Assembly (NCBI RefSeq): GCF_013201665.1
Contig: NZ_CP053840.1
Span: forward strand, 1,860,001-1,924,000
Direction of reading: 5' to 3'
Origin: Arcobacter venerupis
GTDB taxonomy: Bacteria; Campylobacterota; Campylobacteria; Campylobacterales; Arcobacteraceae
Length of the DNA: 64,000 nt
Within the stretch, counting starts at the first letter, position 1, and every line of letters starts with the position of its first letter. The notes below the pieces were generated by a model, which was not told the DNA's origin, did no database searches, and saw only the letters and a list, made by a program, of their open reading frames with translations. The position numbers were made by a program, and so were the translations under genes. Positions 8,633 through 18,066 of the stretch are shown here, in pieces.

Positions 8633-9169
8633 TTAATCCTCTATTTTTAATATTTTAATATTTTGATTAGTGTAGATACAAAGTTCACCTGCAATCATTA
8701 AAGATTCTCGAACAATTTGTTCTTCATCTAAAGTTGAATGTTTAGCAAGGGCACGAGCAGCTGAAATGGCAAAATTTCCACCACTTCCAATAGATGCAAT
8801 TGCACCATCTTCAGGTTCAACAACATCTCCTGTTCCACTTAATATAAAAATTTTTTCTTTATTTAAAACTATCATCATAGCTTCTAATCTTCTTAAAACT
8901 TTATCTTTTCTCCACTCTTTAGAAAAGGCAATTACTGATTTTAGTAAATCACCTTTGCAGGCATTTAAATGTTCTTCAAACATATCAAAAAGGTTGAAAG
9001 CATCAGCTGTACTTCCTGCAAAACCTGCAAGAATTTGATCTTTATAAAGTGTTCTTATTTTTGTTGCATTTCCTTTTAAAACAGTATTTCCAAAAGTAAC
9101 TTGACCGTCACCTCCAATTACTGCTTTATTAGCACCTCTATATGCAAGTATAGTTGTTGCATCAAACAT
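8633..9169 (-). CDS. hslV: ATP-dependent protease proteolytic subunit HslV
   Basis: 178 residues if started at ATG 9169, which has a GGAG SD 9 nt upstream; this SD lies inside the last codons of rplI. A TTG at 9193 would add eight residues but lacks a comparable SD. The N-terminus [12 protein letters not shown] contains the nucleophilic threonine exposed by removal of a four-residue propeptide, as in other epsilonproteobacterial and Bacillus forms. [21 protein letters not shown] and [17 protein letters not shown] are HslV hallmarks. Together with HslU it forms the bacterial proteasome-like protease. Confidence 0.97.
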   Translation of the reverse strand: MFDATTILAYRGANKAVIGGDGQVTFGNTVLKGNATKIRTLYKDQILAGFAGSTADAFNLFDMFEEHLNACKGDLLKSVIAFSKEWRKDKVLRRLEAMMIVLNKEKIFILSGTGDVVEPEDGAIASIGSGGNFAISAARALAKHSTLDEEQIVRESLMIAGELCIYTNQNIKILKIED

Positions 9170-9173
9170 ATAA

Positions 9174-9620
9174 TTATTCTCCGATAATGTCAACTTTTAA
9201 AGTTGCATGAATTGAGTGTCCTAACTTACAATCTAACTCGTAAATTCCAACAGATTTAATTTTTTTATCTAATGATATATTTTTTTTATCAAGCATAATA
9301 GAAAATTGCGATTCTAATGATTCAGATACTTCTTTATTTGTAACTGAACCAATTAATTGTCCATTTGCACCAACTTTATGTTTTATTGTAAGTTTTGTTG
9401 CATTTAATTTTTCTGCTAATTCTTTTGCAGTTGCAATTTCTTTTGCTTCATTTTCTGCTAATTTCTTTTGTTCTGCTTTGTATCTATTTAAAACTTCAGT
9501 TGTTGCATGTAAAGCTAAACCTTTTCCAATTAAAAAGTTTTTCCCATATCCATCGGCTACTTCTTTTAGCTCACCTGCTTTTCCTAAAGTTTTTACATCT
9601 TTGATTAATAATACTTTCAC
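9174..9620 (-). CDS. rplI: 50S ribosomal protein L9
   Basis: 148 residues, the expected size. The N-terminal rRNA-binding domain is clear: [17 protein letters not shown] then [17 protein letters not shown] long central helix (about residues 41-75, Lys/Glu/Ala-rich) leads to the C-terminal domain ([14 protein letters not shown] ... [14 protein letters not shown]). It heads the rplI-hslV-hslU unit; its final codons contain the hslV SD. About 70 bp separates it from the recombinase-like gene upstream. Confidence 0.98.
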   Translation of the reverse strand: MKVLLIKDVKTLGKAGELKEVADGYGKNFLIGKGLALHATTEVLNRYKAEQKKLAENEAKEIATAKELAEKLNATKLTIKHKVGANGQLIGSVTNKEVSESLESQFSIMLDKKNISLDKKIKSVGIYELDCKLGHSIHATLKVDIIGE

Positions 9621-9686
9621 AATAACTCCATTCTATTTTAATTATTTTATTTTACTATATTTTTTTTAAACCATTATAAAGAGATT

Positions 9687-10325
9687 TTATTTACTAGATT
9701 GTGCTTGATTAAGATTTATTTTTATCTTTCTTTTCTTAACATAATTATTCAATCCAATATGATTATTGTAACCTAATAATTTAGAAATTTTTCGTACACT
9801 TAATCCAACACCTAAAAGTTCTTCAATTTTATCTCTTTGTAAATCAAACTTAGATTTTTGGATTGTACCTTTTGGTTTTCCCAAAGACATACCATTTAAT
9901 TTTTTTGCTGTTAATGCTTCTTTTGTCCTTAAACTCATTAACTCTTTTTCTAAACCAATAGTCATTGATATTACACCTAAAATCATTTGAGTTAACATAT
10001 CTTTGTCATCTATTAAATCTAAACTCTCTTCAATAACAATGATTCTAATTTTATTTGATAATAAGAATTTTACTATTTCTAAAATAGTCTCTATTGTTCG
10101 TCCAAAAACATTTAGATTTGAAACAATAATTGTTGAATTCATTTCACAATTTTGTAGAAGTTCTAATATGTTTTTTTCTTCATTTGGAGTATTGATATTT
10201 ATTTCTATATTCTTAAAATTTGTTATGTTATTTTTCTGTAAATAATTATCTATAGATTCTCTTTGTTTTAATGTGTATTTCTGATTATTCTCATTATTTC
10301 TGATATAAATAAAAACTTTTGACAT
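9687..10325 (-). CDS. Serine recombinase (resolvase/invertase)-fold protein, catalytic serine missing
   Basis: 212 residues from ATG 10325, with an AGGA SD 8 nt upstream; a longer reading to 10418 has no SD. The N-terminal resolvase fold is seen in KVFIYIRNNENNQ, STIIVSNLNVFGRTIETI and the long E-helix LEKELMSLRTKEALTAKK, then GKPKGTIQKSK and a C-terminal Hin-like HTH (IEELLGVGLSVRKISKLLGY). Where active members have R-V-S the sequence is R-N-N, and the second conserved arginine (D-R-L-x-R) reads N-V-F-G-R. Two catalytic residues are therefore lost, while the fold and DNA-binding part look intact. This suggests a DNA-binding regulator rather than an active recombinase. No invertible or terminal repeats were seen beside it. 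Confidence 0.85.
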   Translation of the reverse strand: MSKVFIYIRNNENNQKYTLKQRESIDNYLQKNNITNFKNIEININTPNEEKNILELLQNCEMNSTIIVSNLNVFGRTIETILEIVKFLLSNKIRIIVIEESLDLIDDKDMLTQMILGVISMTIGLEKELMSLRTKEALTAKKLNGMSLGKPKGTIQKSKFDLQRDKIEELLGVGLSVRKISKLLGYNNHIGLNNYVKKRKIKINLNQAQSSK

Positions 10326-10346
10326 ATAAAATCCTTTTACATTAAG

Positions 10347-10425
10347 TATATTATATAATATAAAATTAAACATAATGTTTAAATTTTTATATATATTATT
10401 TATACAATATGTTAGCATAACGTAT
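10347..10425. promoter_or_regulatory. Palindromic sites upstream of the recombinase-like gene
   Basis: A perfect 16-bp palindrome TATATTATATAATATA lies at 10347-10362, ending 22 bp before the recombinase-like start. A second, 8-bp inverted repeat with one mismatch, ATATGTTA-gca-TAACGTAT, is at 10407-10425. Both lie in the divergent promoter region with ubiX. In DNA this AT-rich the first could be chance or simply a -10 region; the second is more distinctive. They are candidate autoregulatory sites. Confidence 0.35.
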
Positions 10426-10535
10426 ATTAAATTAAACTTATAAATTTGGATAAAAAGCTTGAATCAAAAGGTAATTGAATTAAAAGTTTTTTTTTGCTAT
10501 TATCATTTTACATATACTAAAACTAAAGGTTTTTC

Positions 10536-11090
10536 TTGAAAATAACTGTTGCTATTTCGGGAGCCAGTGGCTCAAATCTTGGTGTTAATTTTGTAAAAAA
10601 ATTACCTAAAGAGATTGAAGTTTTTGTTATATTTTCTAAAAGCGCAAAAACTGCTTTAAAACTTGAAAATAATCTCTCTACAAAAGAGATATTTAGCGAT
10701 TATCCAAATGTAACCATTTTCAAAGACTCAAATATAGGTGCAAGTATCGCTTCTGGCTCATTTAAAGTTGATAAGATGATTATTCTACCTTGCTCAATGA
10801 ATACTTTGGCTAAGTGTGCTGTAGGAATTTCAGATTCACTTATAACAAGGGCCTTTACTGTGATGTTAAAAGAAAAAAGAGATGTTATCGTAGCCCCTAG
10901 GGAAATGCCACTAAACAGCATCGTATTAAAAAACATGTTGACTCTATCAAAATTAGGAGTTGTAATTGCACCTCCAATTTTAGGTTACTATAGCGCTCAA
11001 CAAAGTTTACAAGATATGGAAAACTTTTTGATAGGTAAATGGTTAGATTTACTAAAAATAGATAATAATTTATATAAAAGATGGGAATAA
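10536..11090 (+). CDS. ubiX: Flavin prenyltransferase UbiX
   Basis: 184 residues from TTG 10536 with an AAAGG SD. UbiX prenylates FMN to make the prFMN cofactor for UbiD-type decarboxylases. The FMN-binding start VAISGASGSNLGVNF, the central PCSMNTLAKCAVGISDSLITRA and the end motif VVAPREMPLN ... VVIAPPILGYYSAQQSLQDMENF (shown as two segments) are all present. It is first in a seven-gene run on this strand; the coaD start follows within a few bases. Confidence 0.96.
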   Translation: MKITVAISGASGSNLGVNFVKKLPKEIEVFVIFSKSAKTALKLENNLSTKEIFSDYPNVTIFKDSNIGASIASGSFKVDKMIILPCSMNTLAKCAVGISDSLITRAFTVMLKEKRDVIVAPREMPLNSIVLKNMLTLSKLGVVIAPPILGYYSAQQSLQDMENFLIGKWLDLLKIDNNLYKRWE

Positions 11091-11092
11091 AT

Positions 11093-11578
11093 ATGCCAAA
11101 TAATAATATTAATTCATATAGAAAAGCCATTTATAGTGGAACTTTTGATCCAATTACAAATGGTCATCTAGATATTATAAAACGTGCTGCAAATATTTTT
11201 GATGAAGTAATAATTGCTGTTGCAAAAAGTGAATTAAAAAAACCTATGTTTAGCCCTGAACAAAGGGTTTTATTTGCAAAAGCAGCCACTGAAGATATTG
11301 AAGGTGTTACAGTTTTAGGATTTGATACTTTACTTGTTGATTTAGCAATTGATTTAAAAATAAATACAATTATTAGGGGACTAAGAGCTGTATCCGATTT
11401 TGAATTTGAATTACAAATGGGTTATGCAAACTCATCAATAAATAAAAAGATTGAAACTTTGTATCTTATGCCTACTTTAGAAAATGCATTTGTTAGTTCT
11501 ACAATAGTGAGAGAAATAATAAGATTTAATGGGAAATTTCAACATTTAGTTCCTGAAAAAGTTTTAAAATGTATGTAG
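11093..11578 (+). CDS. coaD: Phosphopantetheine adenylyltransferase
   Basis: 161 residues from ATG 11093. An in-frame ATG at 11081 overlaps ubiX and would add four residues; the GGGA within ATGGGAATAAATATG serves 11093 better as an SD. CoaD performs the penultimate step of coenzyme A synthesis. The nucleotidyltransferase signature GTFDPITNGHLDII contains the T/HxGH motif, and IIRGLRAVSDFEFELQMGYAN plus SSTIVREIIRF (ISSTxxR type) complete the family picture. The 3' end overlaps tmk by 10 bp. Confidence 0.96.
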   Translation: MPNNNINSYRKAIYSGTFDPITNGHLDIIKRAANIFDEVIIAVAKSELKKPMFSPEQRVLFAKAATEDIEGVTVLGFDTLLVDLAIDLKINTIIRGLRAVSDFEFELQMGYANSSINKKIETLYLMPTLENAFVSSTIVREIIRFNGKFQHLVPEKVLKCM

Positions 11579-12135
11579 TAATTGAAGGAATTGACACAGC
11601 TGGAAAATCTACACAATTGGAACTTCTAAAAAAGAAATTACCTACTGCAATTTTTACAAAAGAACCAGGAGGAACTCCACTTGGTATCAAGTTAAGAGCT
11701 ATGGCACTTGATGGTGAAGCAAAATCAAAAATTGCAGAAATGTTTCTTTTTATGGCTGATAGAGCTGAACATATTGAAGAAGTAATAAAGAAGTATAAGA
11801 ATAATACAATAATATCTGATAGATCGATGTTATCGGGAATTGCTTATGCTTCAACATTAAGTATTGATGAATTAATTAATTTAAATCTAATTGCTACAAA
11901 TAATACTTTACCAACTCATGTAATTTTACTTGAATTAGCTCCTGATGAACTAAAATTTAGATTATCACAAAAAGAAAATGATTCAATAGAATTAAGAGGA
12001 ATTGAGTATTTAATAAATATTCAAAATAGAATGAAAGAGACAATTAAAAGATTAAATTTAAATCATATTATCATCGATGCAAGTTTAAAAATAGAAGAAA
12101 TAGAAAAGGAAATTGAGGATTTTATAAATGACTAA
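11569..12135 (+). CDS. tmk: Thymidylate kinase
   Basis: 188 residues, short as is usual in Campylobacterota. It phosphorylates dTMP to dTDP. The P-loop is EGIDTAGKST (residues 5-14), followed by TKEPGGTPLG and the DR(Y/S) motif in SDRSMLSGIAYA. The LID region is short and contains ELRGIEYL. It overlaps coaD at its 5' end and hisS by 8 bp at its 3' end, so it is part of the same transcript. Confidence 0.95.
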   Translation: MYVVIEGIDTAGKSTQLELLKKKLPTAIFTKEPGGTPLGIKLRAMALDGEAKSKIAEMFLFMADRAEHIEEVIKKYKNNTIISDRSMLSGIAYASTLSIDELINLNLIATNNTLPTHVILLELAPDELKFRLSQKENDSIELRGIEYLINIQNRMKETIKRLNLNHIIIDASLKIEEIEKEIEDFIND

Positions 12136-13351
12136 TAAGACAATACAAAGTTTAAGGGGAATGAAAGATATTGTAAATGAAGAAAGTACTTTATTTACTT
12201 ACTTTATTGAGAATGCTTCAAATATTGCTAAAAATTATGGTTTTTCGTATATTGAAACACCCCTATTAGAGGAAACAGCTTTATTCAAAAGATCAGTTGG
12301 TGAGAGTTCAGATATCGTAAATAAAGAGATGTATCAGTTTATTGATAAAGGTGAAAATGATGTTTGTTTAAGACCAGAAGGTACTGCTGGTGTTGTAAGA
12401 CATTTTGTTGAAAAGAAACTTGATCGGGCTGGTGGAAACTATAAGTGGTATTATTATGGTCCTATGTTTAGATATGAAAGACCTCAAAAAGGAAGACTTA
12501 GAGAATTTCACCAATTTGGTTGTGAAGTTTTTGGTATTGATTCTGTATTTGAAGATGCAAATATTATCATTATGTTAAAAGAAATTCTTGATTTTTTTGG
12601 TATTGGATTTACATTAAAATTAAATTCTCTTGGTTGTAATATTTGTATGCCACCATATAAAGAAAACCTAGTTAAACATTTAACAACTTTTAAAGAAGAA
12701 CTATGTGAAGACTGTAATAGAAGGATTTTAACAAATCCAATTAGAGTTTTAGACTGTAAAAATGAAAAGTGTCAATTACTATTATACAATGCTCCAAAAA
12801 TCACAACAAGTTTATGTGAATCTTGTAATACAGATTTTGAAAAACTAAAAGAGATATTAGACTTTAACAATATTAAATATGAAATAGATTCAAATTTAGT
12901 TAGAGGTTTAGATTATTATAATAAAACCGCATTTGAATTTGTAAGTAATGAAATTGGTGCTCAAAGTGCAATAGCAGGTGGTGGAAGATATGATAGATTA
13001 GTTGAATTTTTGGGCGGAAAATCTACAAGTGGAATTGGATTTGCAATAGGAATCGAAAGATTATTAGAACTCATAAAGATGCCACAATGTAATCAAGATA
13101 TTGTATATATTGGAGCTTTAGATGAAGCATCTTTAAATACGGTAGTAAAAATGGCAAATCAAAAGAGAAAAACAACGAAAACTTTAGTAGAATACGCACC
13201 AAGAAGTTTCGGAAAACATTTTGGATTAGCTGAAAAACTTGGAGCTAATATTGTGGCATTAATTGGTGAAAATGAGCTAAAAAATGGAACTATCTATATA
13301 AAAGATTTAAAAACAAAAGAAGAAAAAAATTTAAAATTAGAGGATTTTTAA
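12128..13351 (+). CDS. hisS: Histidine--tRNA ligase
   Basis: 407 residues, class II synthetase. Motif 1 lies in the N-terminal GFSYIETPLLEE region, motif 2 in KWYYYGPMFRYERPQKGR, HisA-type motifs in LVRGLDYYNKTAFEF and AIAGGGRYDRLVEF, and motif 3 in GIGFAIGIERLL. An anticodon-binding domain follows (about residues 320-400). Four Cys-x2-Cys-like pairs between residues 175 and 240 may bind zinc, as seen in some relatives. A GAGGA SD precedes ATG 12128 inside tmk. Confidence 0.97.
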   Translation: MTNKTIQSLRGMKDIVNEESTLFTYFIENASNIAKNYGFSYIETPLLEETALFKRSVGESSDIVNKEMYQFIDKGENDVCLRPEGTAGVVRHFVEKKLDRAGGNYKWYYYGPMFRYERPQKGRLREFHQFGCEVFGIDSVFEDANIIIMLKEILDFFGIGFTLKLNSLGCNICMPPYKENLVKHLTTFKEELCEDCNRRILTNPIRVLDCKNEKCQLLLYNAPKITTSLCESCNTDFEKLKEILDFNNIKYEIDSNLVRGLDYYNKTAFEFVSNEIGAQSAIAGGGRYDRLVEFLGGKSTSGIGFAIGIERLLELIKMPQCNQDIVYIGALDEASLNTVVKMANQKRKTTKTLVEYAPRSFGKHFGLAEKLGANIVALIGENELKNGTIYIKDLKTKEEKNLKLEDF

Positions 13352-13353
13352 AA

Positions 13354-15159
13354 GTGGGTAATTACGGTATTGACATCTGGAGTGATGATAATTTTATAAT
13401 TGAAGATGGACTTGCAAAAATAAACTATGACTGCAAACCATCACTGATTTCTATAGTTAAAGATATAAGAAAACAAGATTTTAAAGGTCCATTACTTTTA
13501 AGGTTTCCACATATAACAGAAAAGCAAATAAATACACTATACAATACATTTAATGCAAGTATTAAAGAATATGATTATAAGGGAACATTTAATGCTGTTT
13601 TCCCTTTAAAAGTTAATCAACTTCCTAACTTTATTCATCCACTTATTGCTGAGGGTAAAAACTTTAATTATGGGCTAGAAGCTGGAAGTAAGGCTGAACT
13701 TGTTATTGCAATGACCTACAATAATGTTGGTTCTCCAATAACGGTAAATGGATTCAAAGATAAAGAGATGATTCACCTAGGTTTCATTGCAAAAAGTATG
13801 GGTCATAATATCACAATAATTATTGAAGGCTTAAATGAATTGGAAATAATTATAGAGGTTTTAAATGAAACCAAAATGGAGTGTCCTAATATAGGATTAA
13901 GAGTTAGACTACATAGTGGTGGAAGTGGCCTATGGGCGAAAAGTGGAGGGATTAATTCTAAATTTGGATTAACTTCTACTGAGATATTAGAAGCATATGA
14001 ATTAATGGAAGATAATAATCTAGTTAAGCATTTAACAATGATTCATTTTCATATTGGTTCTGCTATGAATTCTATTAAACCTTTGAAAAAAGCTTTAAGG
14101 GAATCTGGACATATTTATGCTGAACTTAAAAACTTAGGTGCAACTAATTTAAACTCAATTAATATTGGTGGTGGATTAGCAGTTGAATATAATGCTTATG
14201 AAAGAACAAGATTTTACTCTTTAAGTGAGTTTTCAAATGATGTTATATTTACGTTAAAAGATATTGCAAAACAAAAAGGGGTTGATGAACCAAATATCTT
14301 TACAGAATCAGGAAGATTTATTTCGGCTGCCTCAACAGTTTTAATAGCTCCTGTGCTTGAATTATTTTCTGCAGAATATGATTTTGACCATCTAAAACTT
14401 AAACCCTCAAATCCTCCTTTAATTCAAGAGTTAAATGATTTATATAGAGATATGACAAAAAAAACTGCTTATGAATATATGCATGATAGTATTGATCATA
14501 TGGAATCTTTATTAACGCTATTTGATTTAGGTTATATTGATTTGCAAGATAGATCAAATGCAGAAGTTTTAACTCATCAAGTTATCAAAAAAGCTATCTC
14601 GTTGCTCGAAATAGATGATTATGAAGAGTTAAAAAAACTTGATGAAAATATTCAAGAAAAATATCTATTAAATTTTTCTTTATTCCAATCACTTCCTGAT
14701 TATTGGGGAATTGACCAAGAATTCCCAATTATGCCAATAACACATCTTGATAAAAAACCAACAAGAAGTGCATCTTTATGGGATATTACTTGTGATAGTG
14801 ATGGAGAGTTGCCATTTGATATAAAAAAACCTTTATATTTACATGATGTGAATTTAAATAAAGAAGACTATTTCATAGGTTTCTTTAATGTAGGGGCTTA
14901 TCAAGATACTTTAGGAATGAAACATAACTTATTTTCACATCCAACAGAAGTAAATATTGTATTTAAAGATAATAAAGTTGTTTTAGAAAAGATTTTAGAA
15001 TCTCAAAAAATTATTGATATATTAGAAGATATTGATTACGATACTGACAATATAAAAGATATTTTAAGAAAAAATTTAAATGATCATAATTATAAAGATA
15101 TGGAAAGATATCTAAATGAGAATAGTTATTTAAAAACAAGTTGGAGTTATCGTGAGTAA
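13354..15159 (+). CDS. speA: Biosynthetic arginine decarboxylase
   Basis: 601 residues from GTG 13354, with an AGAGGA SD 9 nt upstream. It makes agmatine from arginine, the first step to putrescine. The PLP lysine is in AVFPLKVNQ, the substrate/PLP-barrel motifs are LRVRLHSGGSGLWAKSGG, MIHFHIGSAMNS and INIGGGLAVEY, and ESGRFISAAS and the C-terminal YFIGFFNVGAYQD region carry the second active-site face. Length and motif order fit SpeA rather than LysA, NspC or ornithine decarboxylase. Confidence 0.95.
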   Translation: MGNYGIDIWSDDNFIIEDGLAKINYDCKPSLISIVKDIRKQDFKGPLLLRFPHITEKQINTLYNTFNASIKEYDYKGTFNAVFPLKVNQLPNFIHPLIAEGKNFNYGLEAGSKAELVIAMTYNNVGSPITVNGFKDKEMIHLGFIAKSMGHNITIIIEGLNELEIIIEVLNETKMECPNIGLRVRLHSGGSGLWAKSGGINSKFGLTSTEILEAYELMEDNNLVKHLTMIHFHIGSAMNSIKPLKKALRESGHIYAELKNLGATNLNSINIGGGLAVEYNAYERTRFYSLSEFSNDVIFTLKDIAKQKGVDEPNIFTESGRFISAASTVLIAPVLELFSAEYDFDHLKLKPSNPPLIQELNDLYRDMTKKTAYEYMHDSIDHMESLLTLFDLGYIDLQDRSNAEVLTHQVIKKAISLLEIDDYEELKKLDENIQEKYLLNFSLFQSLPDYWGIDQEFPIMPITHLDKKPTRSASLWDITCDSDGELPFDIKKPLYLHDVNLNKEDYFIGFFNVGAYQDTLGMKHNLFSHPTEVNIVFKDNKVVLEKILESQKIIDILEDIDYDTDNIKDILRKNLNDHNYKDMERYLNENSYLKTSWSYRE

Positions 15160-15901
15160 TGAAGAAAAAAAAATTGAAGAAAAAATATCATTTTGGGCGC
15201 AATTAAAAGAAGATTTTTATGTTCCTAAAAATAATGACCCAGCACTAGATACTAATTTAGAACTATTTTTTAACTATCCAGGTGTTTGGGCAATTATAAA
15301 CTATAGAATTGCAAATAAACTCTATTATAAAGGTTGGAAAAAATTATCTAGAGTAATTAGTGGAATATCAAGTTTTCTAACAAAAACAGATATTCATCCA
15401 GCTTGTACAATAGGCAGAAGAGTTTTTATTGACCATGCAATTGGTGTTGTAATTGGTGCAACTGCTATTGTTGAAGATGATGTTTTAATTTATCAAGGTG
15501 TGACTCTTGGTGGAGTTAGTTTAAATAAAGGAAAACGTCACCCAACTGTTAGATCAAATACAGTTATAGGAAGTGGAGCTAAGGTTTTAGGAAATATTAC
15601 AATTGGTGTAAACTCTAAAATTGGAGCAAACTCAGTTGTTGTATGTGATGTTCCTGATAATTCAACTGCTGTCGGTGTTCCTGCAAAAATTATCAAAAGA
15701 GATAATAAAATCTGCAAAATGGAACATGGTGATTTACCAGACATTAACAAAGAGATGTTCAAATATCTTCTTGATAGAATTCATTTAGTTGAGACTGCTT
15801 TAAAAGAAGAAGATGGTATTGATTTAACGCAAAAAGACGAAAAATTAGAAAGTGATTATAATAATTTCATTGAAGCTATGAATTCTATTAAAAAGGCTTA
15901 A
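15152..15901 (+). CDS. cysE: Serine O-acetyltransferase
   Basis: 249 residues from GTG 15152 (GGAG SD, 8-bp overlap with speA). It transfers acetyl from acetyl-CoA to serine, feeding cysteine synthesis. The left-handed beta-helix is visible from about residue 75: TDIHPACTIGRRVFIDHAIG, then VVIGATAIVEDDVLIYQGVT, LGGVSLNKGKRHPTV and NTVIGSGAKVLGNI. The active-site His of HPTV and the Asp/His of FIDHAIG are in place. A C-terminal helical extension of about 60 residues is longer than in minimal CysE. Confidence 0.95.
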   Translation: MSNEEKKIEEKISFWAQLKEDFYVPKNNDPALDTNLELFFNYPGVWAIINYRIANKLYYKGWKKLSRVISGISSFLTKTDIHPACTIGRRVFIDHAIGVVIGATAIVEDDVLIYQGVTLGGVSLNKGKRHPTVRSNTVIGSGAKVLGNITIGVNSKIGANSVVVCDVPDNSTAVGVPAKIIKRDNKICKMEHGDLPDINKEMFKYLLDRIHLVETALKEEDGIDLTQKDEKLESDYNNFIEAMNSIKKA

Positions 15902-15903
15902 TT

Positions 15904-16638
15904 TTGAATTTAGAACTTGCAATATTTGGAATAATTACAGGATTTTCTTCTGGTTTTTTTGGAATTGGTGGAGGAACAATATTAGTTCCTTTACTTTTAA
16001 TGCTTGGGTATGTTATGAAAGAAGCCGTTGCTATATCAATTATGCAAATGGTTTTTTCTTCTATTTATGGCTCTTTTTTAAATGCAAAAAAAGCTAAAGA
16101 TGTTATTAAAGATGGAGTAATTTTAGGAATTGGTGGCTCTTTTGGAGGAATGATAAGTGGATATATTGTGCCAAATCTTTCAAATGAATTTTTACAATAT
16201 CTTTTCATTGCTATTTTGATTTTTTCAATAATTAAAATTTTTTATTCCCCTGCTATTCATACTGATAAAAAAGAGACAAAAAATGCATATATTCTACTTC
16301 TAATTGGAGCTGGTATTGGTATTCTTGCTATGAGTATTGGTGTTGGAGGATCTATTTTATTAACTCCAATATTAGTTGGTTATTTAAAATATGATTTAAA
16401 AGCAGCAACTGCTTTAGGATTATTTTTTGTAATCTTTTCTTCAATAGCTGGATTTATATCAACTTCATATCAGGGACAAATGTTATTTGTTGAAGGTGCA
16501 ACAGTAGGTATTGGTTCACTTATTGGAGTATATTTTGGAATAAAAGTTAAAGACATTGTAAAAGCAACTTCTTACAAAAATTATGTTTTGCTTTTAAATA
16601 TTATTGTTTTGGTTATCATGCTTTATAAGACTATTTAG
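15904..16638 (+). CDS. TSUP-family membrane permease (TauE/SafE-type)
   Basis: 244 residues from TTG 15904 with an AAAAAGG SD. Two repeated halves each start with a glycine-rich membrane motif: GFSSGFFGIGGGTILVPLLL near the N-terminus and GILAMSIGVGGSILLTPIL in the middle, the hallmark of TauE/SafE (PF01925) permeases. About seven or eight membrane spans. The family exports or imports sulfur-containing or organic anions. Following cysE hints at a link to sulfur metabolism, but that is inference from position only. Confidence 0.9.
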   Translation: MNLELAIFGIITGFSSGFFGIGGGTILVPLLLMLGYVMKEAVAISIMQMVFSSIYGSFLNAKKAKDVIKDGVILGIGGSFGGMISGYIVPNLSNEFLQYLFIAILIFSIIKIFYSPAIHTDKKETKNAYILLLIGAGIGILAMSIGVGGSILLTPILVGYLKYDLKAATALGLFFVIFSSIAGFISTSYQGQMLFVEGATVGIGSLIGVYFGIKVKDIVKATSYKNYVLLLNIIVLVIMLYKTI

Positions 16639-16648
16639 TCTTATAAAG
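16621..16648. terminator. Bidirectional hairpin between TSUP gene and DEAD-box helicase
   Basis: A perfect 13-bp inverted repeat, arm CTTTATAAGACTA, with a 2-nt TT centre. The stop codons of both convergent genes (16636-16638 plus; 16641-16643 minus) lie inside it. It probably terminates both transcripts. Confidence 0.75.
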
Positions 16649-17876
16649 ATTTCTCTCTTAATTTATCTTTTTTACTTTTTCTTTTACCTTTTACAGGCTC
16701 AGATCCTTTTTCTTTCTTTATTGGTGTACCAATTAGTTCAAAACCTTCTATTTGCTCTTTTTCTAATTTTATCTCACATCTTTTTTCAATTAAAGAGAAA
16801 TGTTCAAAATCTTCTAACCCAATAAAAGAGATAGCTTCCCCACTTTTACCAGCTCGGCCTGTTCTTCCAATTCTATGAACATAATCAGCTGTTGCTCTTG
16901 GTAAATCAAAATTTACAACACAAGAAATATCATCTATGTGCAAACCTCGAGCTGCTATATCTGTTGCAAATAAAATCTTGATTTTTTTATTTTTAAAATC
17001 TTGTAAAGTTTCACTTCTTTCTTCTTGAGTTAAATCTGCATGAAAAGAAACAGCATTTAATCCATATTTTCTAAACTTTAAAGCGATATTGTCACAAGAG
17101 CGTTTATTAGCCATAAAAACAAGTATTTGCTCCCATGAATGCTTTTGTATTAAATTTCGTAGAAGTGCGCTTCTGTTCTCTTTATTTACCTCTATTGCCC
17201 TTTGATTTATAGTTTGAACTGTTTGAGTTTCATCTTCTACAAAAATCTCTTGAGCATTACTTGTAATCTTTGAAGCAATATTTAACATTTTTTGTGGATA
17301 TGTTGCAGAAAAAAGTAGATTTTGTCTATTTTTTGGAAGTGATTCTAAAAGTTGTTCTAACTCTTTTTCAAATCCTAAATCAAGCATCTTATCAGCTTCA
17401 TCTAAAACAAAAAACTCAAGAGTAGATAAATTTATTTGTTTTTTATCAAGTATATCAAGTAATCTTCCAGTAGTTGCCACAACAATATCACAACCTTTTT
17501 GTATATCCAAAAGTTGTTGTGTAAGACTTTCTCCACCTATGACACTTACAACTTTTGGTTTATTATCAAAATATATAGAAAAATCAATAAAAGCCTTTGA
17601 TACTTGAAGGGCTAATTCTCTTGTTGGAGTTAAAACCAAAGTTGATATTTTTGCCTTTTTTTTACGCTCTTTATCTTCTTTATTTAATAATAGTTGCAAA
17701 ATTGGCAAAACAAAACTTGCAGTTTTCCCACTACCTGTTTGAGCTTTTGCCATTATGTCTTTGTTTTGAAGAATAAGAGGAATTACTTTTTCTTGAATAG
17801 GAGTTGGATTTGTGTAAGCATTTTCATCAAGTGCTTTATTTATATTATTACTAAGACCCAAATTTAAAAATGGCAT
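16641..17876 (-). CDS. DEAD-box ATP-dependent RNA helicase (RhlE-like)
   Basis: 411 residues. All core motifs are present: Q motif (NPTPIQEKVIPL), I AQTGSGKT, Ia PTRELALQ, GG, Ib TTGRLLD, II DEAD, III SAT, IV-V (ILFATDIAARGLHIDD) and VI HRIGRTGRAG. The short basic tail (about 25 residues, KGKRKSKKDKLREK) is typical of RhlE-type helicases that act in ribosome maturation or RNA decay. It is a single-gene unit ending against the convergent TSUP gene. Confidence 0.93.
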   Translation of the reverse strand: MPFLNLGLSNNINKALDENAYTNPTPIQEKVIPLILQNKDIMAKAQTGSGKTASFVLPILQLLLNKEDKERKKKAKISTLVLTPTRELALQVSKAFIDFSIYFDNKPKVVSVIGGESLTQQLLDIQKGCDIVVATTGRLLDILDKKQINLSTLEFFVLDEADKMLDLGFEKELEQLLESLPKNRQNLLFSATYPQKMLNIASKITSNAQEIFVEDETQTVQTINQRAIEVNKENRSALLRNLIQKHSWEQILVFMANKRSCDNIALKFRKYGLNAVSFHADLTQEERSETLQDFKNKKIKILFATDIAARGLHIDDISCVVNFDLPRATADYVHRIGRTGRAGKSGEAISFIGLEDFEHFSLIEKRCEIKLEKEQIEGFELIGTPIKKEKGSEPVKGKRKSKKDKLREKSL

Positions 17877-18023
17877 TAAAATCCTTTAATTGGTTGTTTG
17901 ATTAAGGTATTTTAAGATTATTTGCCTTTATTAAAACCAAGTTTGAAAATAAACTCTATTTTTATGTAAATAAATCAAAAATATGTAATTAATACTATTT
18001 ACGCTAACCTGAGTAACTTTAGG

Positions 18024-18037
18024 TAGTTTATAAACTA
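18024..18037. promoter_or_regulatory. 14-bp perfect palindrome upstream of the Ddl-like gene
   Basis: TAGTTTATAAACTA is a perfect palindrome 30 bp upstream of the short leader ORF. It is in the right place for an operator, but no cognate regulator is adjacent and AT-rich palindromes arise easily. Confidence 0.3.
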
Positions 18038-18066
18038 ATTACCAATAAACAAAAAGGACAAAATAT

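Noticed and set aside
10326-10418. N-terminal extension of the recombinase-like protein
   Set aside because: No SD at the far ATG; the residues are hydrophobic noise and ATG 10325 has a good SD and begins the known fold.
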